38,809 bases of DNA, taken from NCBI GenBank assembly GCA_030037545.1, contig JASHRF010000082.1, positions 1 through 38,809 of the forward strand, written 5' to 3'. The position numbers and the translations under genes are program-made. Source of the DNA: Acidobacteriaceae bacterium (GTDB lineage: Bacteria; Acidobacteriota; Terriglobia; Terriglobales; Acidobacteriaceae). Numbering within the stretch: the stretch's first letter is position 1; every line of letters starts with the position of its first letter. The notes under the pieces were generated by a model that was not told the DNA's origin, searched no databases, and saw nothing but the letters and a program-made list of their open reading frames with translations. Below are positions 7,931-15,393 of this stretch, one piece after another.

Positions 7931-8314
7931 ATGCTGCTTACGAAAAGCCAAAAGGTATTGATCGTTGACGACGAACGCTGGACGTCTGACACTCTGGCCA
8001 CCATCTTCAGCATCGCCGGATTCGAGGCCCGCGCCGTCTACTCCGCGGAAGAAGCCCTTGAAATCATGAACGATTGGCAGCCGGCGCTGGTCATCCTCGA
8101 TGTCGTGCTGCCCAAAATGAGCGGCATCGACCTGGCCATCTATCTTGCCGGCCGCTCGCCCTCCTGCCAGATCCTGCTCTTTTCCGGCAATCCCAACACC
8201 GCGCAACTGGCTCGCGCCGCCGCCGAGGCCGGCCATCCCTTCGACATCCTCGAAAAGCCCGTCCACCCCGACTTCATGCTGCAGAAGGCCTCGCAACTCC
8301 TCTCCGTCCATTGA
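7931..8314 (+). CDS. Single-domain response regulator (CheY-like receiver)
   Basis: The 127-residue product is a bare receiver domain. It has the acidic pair 'VDDE' (12-15), the phosphoacceptor Asp57 in 'LVILDVVLP', the switch Ser85 in 'LLFSG' and Lys109 in 'LEKPVHP'. There is no output domain, so it likely acts by protein-protein contact, or as an intermediate in a phosphorelay. No histidine kinase is adjacent. The nearest kinase gene (15.4-18.3 kb) already has a cognate regulator. The ATG at 7931 follows the weak signal CCCCAGG. It converges on mlaF with a GC hairpin (8364-8381) between the two genes. Confidence 0.92.
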   Translation: MLLTKSQKVLIVDDERWTSDTLATIFSIAGFEARAVYSAEEALEIMNDWQPALVILDVVLPKMSGIDLAIYLAGRSPSCQILLFSGNPNTAQLARAAAEAGHPFDILEKPVHPDFMLQKASQLLSVH

Positions 8315-8363
8315 GCCTGCATTTGTCCCATTCGAGGCCGGCAGAAGCGGGGCCGGAAGGAGA

Positions 8364-8381
8364 AGGGGCCTTCAGGCCCCT
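8364..8381. terminator. Hairpin between convergent receiver and mlaF genes
   Basis: AGGGGCC (8364-8370) and GGCCCCT (8375-8381) form a perfect 7-bp stem with a TTCA loop, midway between stops at 8314 (+) and 8440 (-). No strong T-run is present. The surrounding 8315-8439 has the 'caggcttcagcc' flavour of the other intergenic repeats in this window. Confidence 0.5.
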
Positions 8382-8439
8382 GTTCGCAGCTATATAAAAT
8401 GCAGGCTTCAGCCCTGGAGCGCTGTTCCCTTGGTCCCTG

Positions 8440-9279
8440 TTACTCCAGGAACTCCCGCACAAACGCGTTCTCGCTATGCAGCAGTTCGTGCAGCGACCCG
8501 TCGAAGATCAATCGGCCGTCCTCGAGCATCAGGAACGTGGTGTTGGCCACCGTCTCGCCTTTGGGCAAGGCCACGGCTTCGCCCCGCTTCGCGTCGAAGC
8601 AATGCGTGCACAACATGAATGCATCCTGGAGCCGGTGAGTCACCATGATCGACGGCGTTCCGTGCACATCGCGCTCTTTCATTACCAGGTCCATGATGGT
8701 CGTCGACGTCACCGGGTCGAGCCCCCCAGTAGGCGAATCATAGAGCAGCAGCTCAGGGCGATTGATGAGCGCGCGGGCAATGGCCACACGCCTTCGCATC
8801 CCGCCGGAAAGGCTGGCTGGAAACAGCGCGAAAGTTTCCTCCAGGCCCACGAAGCTGAGCGCTTCGTGCACGCGATTGTCGATCTCTTCATCTGCAATGG
8901 ACGCATCCTGTAGCAGTTGATAGGCCACGTTGTCGCGCACCGTTAGCGAATCGAAGAGCGCGCCCTCCTGGAAAACCATCCCCGTGCGCGCGCGCAGCGG
9001 AAACAGCCGCTCCTCCGGCATCGACGTGATCTCTTCTCCGAACAGCCACACACTACCCTCCGCCGGGCGCACCAAGCCGTTGATCAATTTGAGCAGAACG
9101 CTTTTGCCCACGCCCGCCGGCCCCAGCAGAATGCGCGTCTCGGCCGGCGCCACTGAAAAACCGATGTCTTTGAGCACCGGCGGCCCGTCGAAAGCCACCG
9201 TGGCGTCGCGTACCACCACCACCGGACTCACCTCTGTCGGCGCCCGAGGATGGCTGGCGGTAGCGGGTGTGGCGCTCAT
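8440..9279 (-). CDS. mlaF: MlaF-like ABC transporter ATP-binding protein
   Basis: This is the ATPase of a Mla/Mce-type lipid ABC transporter, working with the MlaE permease encoded immediately upstream. The 279 residues show Walker A 'GPAGVGKS' (53-60), Q-loop 'VFQEGALFDSLTV', signature 'LSGGM' (157-161), Walker B 'LLLYDSP' (177-183) and the H-loop 'VTHRLQDA'. The 'FQEGALFDSL' block is characteristic of MlaF. The residue after the Walker B Asp, normally the catalytic Glu (DEP), is Ser182 here (codon TCG). This may be a lineage variant or imply altered hydrolysis. The start codon overlaps the mlaE stop by 4 nt (ATGA). No mlaD gene follows. Confidence 0.92.
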   Translation of the reverse strand: MSATPATASHPRAPTEVSPVVVVRDATVAFDGPPVLKDIGFSVAPAETRILLGPAGVGKSVLLKLINGLVRPAEGSVWLFGEEITSMPEERLFPLRARTGMVFQEGALFDSLTVRDNVAYQLLQDASIADEEIDNRVHEALSFVGLEETFALFPASLSGGMRRRVAIARALINRPELLLYDSPTGGLDPVTSTTIMDLVMKERDVHGTPSIMVTHRLQDAFMLCTHCFDAKRGEAVALPKGETVANTTFLMLEDGRLIFDGSLHELLHSENAFVREFLE

Positions 9280-10055
9280 GATGGAAACACGGTCAACAAC
9301 ACGTGGGTAATAAGGAAGTCGACAAAGATAATGAGCACGCTGGCCGACACCACCGCCGAAATCGTGGACCGGCCCACTCCCTGCGTGCCGCCAGTGGTGC
9401 GCATCCCATAGAAACAGCCTATCGAGCTGAGAATAAATCCGAAGAACAGCGGCTTCACCATCCCCTGCACTACGTCGGGGTAACGCAACCGCTCGTAAGC
9501 CATGTGAAAATACTGCGTGCCGTTCTGGTGGTTCAGCAGCACCGTCACCGCCGCCCCTCCCAGGATGCCGCAGGCATCGGCCACGATGGTCAGCAGCAGC
9601 AGCATGACGATGCTGGAATAAATGCGCGGCGTCACCAGCTTGCGCATGGGATCCACGCCCAAAGCGCGCATGGCGTCAATCTGCTCCGTCACCACCATGG
9701 AGCCCAGCTCGCTGGCCATCGACGAGGCGTTGCGGCCCGACACCATCACTCCCGTCAACACCGGGCCCAGCTCGCGTATCATGGTGAGCGAAACAAACTG
9801 CCCGGTAACCGCCGTGGCACCGAATGCCGCCAGCGTGGCCGCCGATTGCAGGGCCAGCACGCCGCCGGTAAAAAACCCCGACAACAGCACAATGGCCACC
9901 GACCCCACGCCGACAATGTCGGACTGCAGGAGGAAATCCGTCCAGTAGATGGGCGGGCGGAATAAATTCATCAGCGCGCGCCAGGCAAACAGCGAGTATT
10001 CCTGAACGGTGAGTACGATTTCTTTGGCGGTATCGTCGATCGCGTTGATCGCCAT
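9276..10055 (-). CDS. mlaE: MlaE-family lipid ABC transporter permease
   Basis: This 259-residue inner-membrane permease of the MlaE/YrbE family acts with MlaF in moving phospholipids between membranes. It has an N-terminal amphipathic lead and about five hydrophobic segments (roughly 50-75, 85-110, 145-175, 200-222, 235-255). The family signature around 'IRELGPVLTGVMVSGRNASSMASELGSMVVTEQIDAMRALGVDP' spans about 93-136, including the EQIDAM..LG motif. Translational coupling to mlaF through the ATGA overlap supports one complex. The substrate-binding MlaD/MCE subunit is not encoded next to it and must be elsewhere. Confidence 0.94.
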   Translation of the reverse strand: MAINAIDDTAKEIVLTVQEYSLFAWRALMNLFRPPIYWTDFLLQSDIVGVGSVAIVLLSGFFTGGVLALQSAATLAAFGATAVTGQFVSLTMIRELGPVLTGVMVSGRNASSMASELGSMVVTEQIDAMRALGVDPMRKLVTPRIYSSIVMLLLLTIVADACGILGGAAVTVLLNHQNGTQYFHMAYERLRYPDVVQGMVKPLFFGFILSSIGCFYGMRTTGGTQGVGRSTISAVVSASVLIIFVDFLITHVLLTVFPS

Positions 10056-10594
10056 TGCGTCTTCCGGCCTGCGATAGCTTGGTTGAAACAGCCTGAGTTT
10101 GGAACAACCCGAATTGCAATAGCACGGAGCGGTTCTTCAATTGGCGGACAGCCAAGCCCGAATCTCTAAGTGGCGTCTTGATCGCCGGGATCCCCCGGCC
10201 AGAGGTCTTCGCTGCGATGAAAGGAATCGCCACATGGCGCGCTCCCTCAAATTCCTCAGTTGATTGGAGAACCCGAAAAGTAGCCCAAACTGCAGCAGAT
10301 CGCTGCATCCGTTCGCTGCATCCGCTGGAAATCCAGAGCCTGCGCCGATCTCTCCACGCTCAGAATAGCGCATCGCCCACGCCGACACGTGTAAACCACG
10401 CTGCAGAGCCGCAGCGCACGCGCCGTCGCCGGCCCCCCCAATTGCGAAACCGTCACTCCCGCCGACCGCCTCGCGCCAGAATCTCCCTACGTGCCCGTGT
10501 CCTGTAAACCCCGATTATCGTGCGTGTTTTATCTCCTCATGGGCGCACCACCGCACTGCCCTGCATCCAAGAAGGAGTGGAAGGGAGTTCGCGG
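10056..10594. other. Divergent intergenic region with no recognisable gene
   Basis: This region separates mlaE (-) from the otsA fusion (+). Short open frames occur on both strands but none has a convincing ribosome binding site or known motif. It presumably holds both promoters. I could not identify a confident -35/-10 pair. Confidence 0.5.
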
Positions 10595-12949
10595 GTGCAT
10601 CGGTTTCGTATTCGGTTGATTCTGGCCCTGATTGCAAGTGTTACGGTGGTTTCTATCGCCACAACTTACTTTGACGTTCTGGCCCACCGCCATGTTTTGC
10701 GCCAGGAGTTGGATCGCCAGACTCAGTGGATGGGGATAAGTATGCTCCCCAAAATCCAGCAGGCTGCCCGCACCGGCGATCTCTCCACCCTGGCAAGTCA
10801 AGTCATGCTCTTGAAGAACAGCGCCGGCGCGCTCGGTCTGGCGGTGTACGATGCGCAAGGCCATCTCCTCGCCAACTCCGGGCCCGCCGTAGTGATGCGC
10901 TCGTTGAGCCGATACCCGCTCAGAAAAGCGGTTCAGAAAAATATTGAAGTCAGCCAATTCGGAAGCACCGGCCACTGGGAGTGGCTCCAAGCCGTCTTCC
11001 CGCTTGATAGTCCTGGCGGGGTATCCGGCTCCATGGCCATTGTCGCCGATGCCGGCTATATCCGCTCTCAAGCCGATGCCGTCTGGCGGCGCAGTTTTTG
11101 GCTCGTCGCGATTTCCGTGATTCTCATCGCCGTCATCACCGCCGTCATGGTGAGCTTTTTCCTCACCCGCCCCATGAGCCGATTTGCGGAACGCCTGCGC
11201 CGCCTGCGCACCGGCCGTGTCCAGCCCGCCGACAGCAGCGACCTGAGCCTTTTCAGCCCCCTCGAACGCGAAGTGGAAACCATTGCCCAGAGCCTCAAAG
11301 CTGCGCGCGCCGCCGCCGCCACTGAAGCGCAACTGCGCGAGGCCGGCGAGCACTGGTGGACTGCCGAGCGCCTGGCCGTGCACATGCGCAACAAGGGCGG
11401 ATGCGCCCGTATCTTCGTGGTCTCCAACCGCGAGCCCTACATGCACGTTCGCAATGGCCGCGATATCGACTGCGTGGTCCCGCCCAGCGGCCTGGTCACT
11501 GCCCTCGAGCCCGTGCTGCGCGCCTGCAACGGGGTCTGGGTCGCCTTTGGCAGCGGCGACGCCGATACCCTCTGCGTGGACGAGTTCGACCGCCTGCGCG
11601 TGCCGCCCGACGATCCCAGGTACACCCTCCGCCGCGTCTGGCTTTCTGAAGAGGAAGAGGCTCAGTACTACGACGGCTTTGCTAACGAGGGCCTGTGGCC
11701 ACTCTGCCACATCGCCCACACCCGCCCCATCTTCCGCACCACCGACTGGCAGTGCTACCAGCGCATCAACGAGCGCTTTGCCCGCGCGCTGTTGGCCGAA
11801 ATGAAAGACAGCCGCGATCCGGTCGTCTTTGTTCAGGATTACCACTTTGCCCTGCTGCCGCGCATGATCAAGCGTGCACGCCCCGATGCGCGCGTAGCCA
11901 TCTTCTGGCACATCCCTTGGCCTAATCCCGAAGCCTTCGGCATCTGCCCATGGCAGAATGAGCTGCTCGACGGCCTGCTCGGCGCCGATCTCATCGGCTT
12001 TCACATCCCGCTGCACTGCCACAACTTTCTTTCCACCGTGGATCGTGCCCTGGAGGCGCGCACCAGCCATGAGCACCTGACCACGCGCCGCCACGGCCAC
12101 CTCACCACGGTTCGCGCTTATCCAATCAGCGTCGCCGTCGAAGATTCCATCCGTCCGCAAATCGAAGCTCACGATGGCGAACCTCTGGGTGGAACGGCCC
12201 ATCAACCCGTGCCGCAAACTACCTCCGCTCAGTTGCTTGTGGTCTACGGCGTGCGCGCCGAGTACATCGCTCTCGGCGTCGATCGTCTCGACTACACCAA
12301 GGGCATCGTCGAACGGCTCATGGCCCTCGAGCAGTTGCTCGAAGACTGGCCCTGGTATCGCGAACGTCTTACCATGGTCCAGATTGCCGCCCCCAGCCGC
12401 ACCCGCATTCCCGCCTATGCAGAGCTCCGCATGCGCGTGGAAGACGCCGCCGAGCGCATCAACGCCCGCTACCAGACCGCGCACTGGAAGCCCGTTATCC
12501 TCATCGAGTACCAGTGCAGCCACGACGAAGTGCGCCGCTGGTACGAGGCAGCCGACATCTGCCTCGTCACTTCGCTTCACGACGGCATGAATCTCGTTGC
12601 CAAGGAGTTTGTGGCCGCGCGCAACGACGAGGACGGCGTGCTGGTGCTGAGTCGCTTCACCGGCGCGGCCACCGAACTGCCCGACGCCTTGCTTGTCAAC
12701 CCCTACGACATCTCCGCCGTTGCCGAGGCAGTCCATCGTGGCCTACAGATGAGGCCTGCCGAGCGCCGCGACCGCATGAGGCGCATGAGGCGCCAGGTCA
12801 TGGAGCACAATATCTATCTGTGGGCATCCAGCATCCTGGGCGACCTGCGCGAGCTGCGCCTCGAGAATGAAGAAGTTGCAACCACGGCCGCGCGCGCAGT
12901 CCCCGCCGCCATCGCAGTAACAGAATCGCTGCGCAGAAAGACCGCGTAA
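10595..12949 (+). CDS. otsA: Membrane sensor-HAMP-trehalose-6-phosphate synthase fusion (OtsA domain, GT20)
   Basis: The C-terminal GT20 domain makes trehalose 6-phosphate from UDP-glucose and glucose 6-phosphate. It starts near residue 268 ('[12 protein letters not shown]') and keeps '[15 protein letters not shown]', the donor-site Arg/Lys in 'DRLDYTKGI' and '[15 protein letters not shown]'. Ahead of it are a membrane segment (about 7-26), an extracytoplasmic region of ~140 residues, a second membrane segment (about 168-190) and a HAMP-like linker (about 190-245). The topology copies that of sensor kinases, so the synthase appears to be a membrane enzyme gated by an external signal (inference). 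I chose the GTG at 10595 (784 residues) because AAGGGAG lies 7 nt upstream. The frame is open to 10520. otsB follows 126 nt downstream. Confidence 0.9.
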   Translation: MHRFRIRLILALIASVTVVSIATTYFDVLAHRHVLRQELDRQTQWMGISMLPKIQQAARTGDLSTLASQVMLLKNSAGALGLAVYDAQGHLLANSGPAVVMRSLSRYPLRKAVQKNIEVSQFGSTGHWEWLQAVFPLDSPGGVSGSMAIVADAGYIRSQADAVWRRSFWLVAISVILIAVITAVMVSFFLTRPMSRFAERLRRLRTGRVQPADSSDLSLFSPLEREVETIAQSLKAARAAAATEAQLREAGEHWWTAERLAVHMRNKGGCARIFVVSNREPYMHVRNGRDIDCVVPPSGLVTALEPVLRACNGVWVAFGSGDADTLCVDEFDRLRVPPDDPRYTLRRVWLSEEEEAQYYDGFANEGLWPLCHIAHTRPIFRTTDWQCYQRINERFARALLAEMKDSRDPVVFVQDYHFALLPRMIKRARPDARVAIFWHIPWPNPEAFGICPWQNELLDGLLGADLIGFHIPLHCHNFLSTVDRALEARTSHEHLTTRRHGHLTTVRAYPISVAVEDSIRPQIEAHDGEPLGGTAHQPVPQTTSAQLLVVYGVRAEYIALGVDRLDYTKGIVERLMALEQLLEDWPWYRERLTMVQIAAPSRTRIPAYAELRMRVEDAAERINARYQTAHWKPVILIEYQCSHDEVRRWYEAADICLVTSLHDGMNLVAKEFVAARNDEDGVLVLSRFTGAATELPDALLVNPYDISAVAEAVHRGLQMRPAERRDRMRRMRRQVMEHNIYLWASSILGDLRELRLENEEVATTAARAVPAAIAVTESLRRKTA

Positions 12950-12989
12950 GCGATCGACTTCGTGACCTCATTGCCGCGCCTACGCCCTT

Positions 12990-13075
12990 GGGTGTCCCAG
13001 GTCCGGTCCCCACGGAGAGGTCTTCGCCAGTGGGGTGGAGATCTCGATTTTGAGACCTGGGAGGGCACATCTCTA
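12990..13075. repeat. Dispersed intergenic repeat A, copy 2, abutting otsB
   Basis: This is a second copy of the block at 6801-6889. Its outer arms (CCCAGGTC near 12996 and GACCTGGG near 13054) and inner arms (CCCCAC/GTGGGG) form a long imperfect hairpin. The copy ends at the otsB start codon. Its terminal GGGAGGG (13059-13065) sits 10 nt before the ATG and serves as the apparent ribosome binding site. Confidence 0.65.
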
Positions 13076-13930
13076 ATGAATGAAACTTATGAGGCGCTGA
13101 CCAGGGCAAGCGAGCGAACTTTGAGCCCCGAAAACGCAAAAAAGCTCGGCCAATTCTTTCGTGGATTCACGCCCGCCGCCTGCCCGCTGCTCTTGCTCGA
13201 CTACGACGGGACCCTGGCGCCGTTCCACGTCGATCGCTTTCAGGCCGCACCTTGGCCGGATGTTCGCGATCTGCTGCAACATATTCAGAATCAGAAAAAA
13301 ACACGCATGGTCGTCATCACCGGCCGCCCCGCTGACGAAATCGCACCGCTCCTCGGTCTCAACGCGCCGCTTGAAGTCTGGGGACTGCATGGGTTCGAGC
13401 GCCTTTATCCCGACGGCCGCCGCGAGCAGGAACATTTGCCGGACGCAGTCGACCGTCAACTCGACAAATTGCGCGCGCAGTTGGACCGCGACAGCTTCGG
13501 CGGCCTCTTCGAATCCAAGCCCAACGCCGCCGTCGTGCACTGGCGTGGCGCCACGCCTGCGCAAGCCGCGCATATCGAGCAGCACACGTGCGCGCTGTTC
13601 GAGCCCGCTGCCCAGATTCCCGGATTCCGCCTGCTGCCTTTCGAATGCGGTCTCGAACTGCGCGCCGGCCGCGACAAAGGCGCTGCCGTCGAATTGCTGA
13701 TGGCCGAAACCGTTGCTCATGCGCCCGCCGCCTATCTCGGCGACGACCTAACCGACGAAACTGCTTTCCGGGCAATCGAAGACCGCGGCCTCAGCGTCCT
13801 GGTCCGCAAGGAGTGGCGCGAAACCGCAGCGGACGTATGGCTCAAGCCACCGGAAGAGCTGAAGGTTTTCCTGCAGAATTGGGCGAACGCCGCGGAGCGG
13901 AGCGAATCCCTTAGTCCCTTGGTCCCTTAG
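13076..13930 (+). CDS. otsB: Trehalose-6-phosphate phosphatase
   Basis: This HAD-superfamily phosphatase releases trehalose from the product of the upstream synthase. The 284 residues carry HAD motif I 'LLLDYDGTLAP' (nucleophile and acid Asp pair), motif II 'VVITGRP', the TPP cap region 'VWGLHGFERLYPDGR', a Lys in 'AGRDKGAAV' and motif IV 'LGDDLTDETAF'. The ATG at 13076 is chosen because the upstream in-frame extension (to 12962) is repeat sequence. It forms a trehalose module with the otsA fusion. The C-terminus ends 8 nt from the convergent sigma-54 regulator stop, with no terminator visible. Confidence 0.94.
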   Translation: MNETYEALTRASERTLSPENAKKLGQFFRGFTPAACPLLLLDYDGTLAPFHVDRFQAAPWPDVRDLLQHIQNQKKTRMVVITGRPADEIAPLLGLNAPLEVWGLHGFERLYPDGRREQEHLPDAVDRQLDKLRAQLDRDSFGGLFESKPNAAVVHWRGATPAQAAHIEQHTCALFEPAAQIPGFRLLPFECGLELRAGRDKGAAVELLMAETVAHAPAAYLGDDLTDETAFRAIEDRGLSVLVRKEWRETAADVWLKPPEELKVFLQNWANAAERSESLSPLVP

Positions 13931-13938
13931 TCCTCGCC

Positions 13939-15393
13939 TTATTCCCTGCCCTTTTTCCGTATCTCAATATTCAGCCGCTTGATCTTCTGGTTCAGGGTCG
14001 ACAGCGGAATCCGAAACTGCTCCGCCGCGTCGGTCTGATTCCAGTTGCAGCGCTCCAGTTTTTCGATAATGATGCGCCGCTCGATCACTTCGAGAATGTC
14101 GAAGAGCGAAGAGTTGGGATTGTGTTCGAGCAGCGCGTCCTGGAAGCTGCGCCCGGTAATATGACCGGGCAGCAAATCGGCGCCAATTACCGGTCCCGCC
14201 GACAGCACAACCCCGCGCTCAATCGCGTTTTCCAGCTCGCGCACGTTACCCGGCCAGTCGTAGTCAACCAGCGCGCGCAGCGCATCGTTGGAGAGCTTGC
14301 GCGCGGCTAGCCCGTTTTCACTGGCATAAAAATCGAGGAAGTGCTGCGCAAGCAGCGGAATGTCCTCGCGCCGCGAACGCAGCGGCGGCAGGTCGACTGT
14401 TATTACATTGAGCCGGTAAAACAAATCCTCGCGGAAGCGCCCCTCGCGCACCTCTTTTCGCAGGTCGATGTTAGTGGCTGCCAGGATTCTCACATCCACC
14501 TGGATTTCCTGCACACCGCCCAGATGCATGAAGCGCCGGTCCTGCAGCACGCGCAGAATCTTAGCCTGCGTGTCCATACCCATGGTGGCAATCTCGTCCA
14601 GAAACAGCGTTCCGCCATGCGCCACTTCGAAGAGGCCTTTCTTCGACGCAATGGCCGAAGTAAATGCGCCCTTCACATGTCCGAACAGCGTAGACTCCAG
14701 GAGCTCCGGCGGCATGGCGCCCGTATTGATAGGCACAAACGGCTTGTCGCGCCGCGGCGAATTGGCATGAATCGCTTTGGCGATCAGCTCCTTGCCCGTT
14801 CCGCTCTCGCCTTGAATCAGCAGCGTCGACCGGCTCGGCGCCACCTGCGCAACCAGGTCGAACACCCGCAGCATGACCTCGCTCTTGCCCACAATGTTGG
14901 AGAAGTTGTAGCGCTGCTTGAGTGTGCGCTTGAGCTGCAGATTCTCTTCTTCAATGCGATGCCGCGTTACCGCCGAACGAATGTCGGCCAGCAGCTTCTC
15001 GTTGTCCCACGGCTTCTGGATAAAGTTCTCCGCGCCGGCGCGCACCGCTTCTACCACGTTCTCTACCGTGCCGTAGGCGGTGATCATAATGACCGGCAAC
15101 TCCGCCTGCCGTTCCTTGATTTGCGGCAGCAGATCCAGGCCGCTCTGACCGGGCAGCGCCAGGTCCAGCAGCACCAGGTCATAGGCCTCGGCATCCAGCA
15201 TGCGCAGGCCCTCTTCGCCATCGGCGGCCAGGCCGACCGTATAGCCTTCCAGCGAAAGCAGCACTTCCAGCGATTCGCGGATGCCGGCTTCATCGTCGAT
15301 CACCAGAATGGCAGCGGGAGCGGAGCTTCCGTTGATCCTCCCCGAAATCGATGCGGAAGCGGACAGATTTACTTGCGATTCGACCTCAGGCAT
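13939..15393 (-). CDS. Sigma-54-dependent response regulator (NtrC/AtoC family)
   Basis: The 484-residue regulator has a receiver domain (28-140; phosphoacceptor Asp77 in 'LVLLDLALPG', Lys127 in 'IQKPWD'). A central AAA+ domain follows (about 165-400; Walker A 'GESGTGKE' 195-202, Walker B 'GGTLFLDE'). A Fis-type helix-turn-helix lies at the C-terminus ('NQTDAAEQFRIPLSTLNQKI'). The sigma-54 contact loop, usually GAFTGA, reads GAFTSA at 242-247, next to 'LFGHVKG' instead of the usual 'LFGHE(R/K)G'. Such a regulator would drive sigma-54 promoters after phosphorylation by the kinase whose gene overlaps its start by 8 nt. The target genes are not evident nearby. Confidence 0.93.
   Translation of the reverse strand: MPEVESQVNLSASASISGRINGSSAPAAILVIDDEAGIRESLEVLLSLEGYTVGLAADGEEGLRMLDAEAYDLVLLDLALPGQSGLDLLPQIKERQAELPVIMITAYGTVENVVEAVRAGAENFIQKPWDNEKLLADIRSAVTRHRIEEENLQLKRTLKQRYNFSNIVGKSEVMLRVFDLVAQVAPSRSTLLIQGESGTGKELIAKAIHANSPRRDKPFVPINTGAMPPELLESTLFGHVKGAFTSAIASKKGLFEVAHGGTLFLDEIATMGMDTQAKILRVLQDRRFMHLGGVQEIQVDVRILAATNIDLRKEVREGRFREDLFYRLNVITVDLPPLRSRREDIPLLAQHFLDFYASENGLAARKLSNDALRALVDYDWPGNVRELENAIERGVVLSAGPVIGADLLPGHITGRSFQDALLEHNPNSSLFDILEVIERRIIIEKLERCNWNQTDAAEQFRIPLSTLNQKIKRLNIEIRKKGRE

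Noticed and set aside
10529..12736. 735-codon open frame opposite the otsA fusion
   Set aside because: It is antisense to a gene with clear GT20 motifs and is explained by GC-rich codon bias; the composition is typical of a shadow frame.
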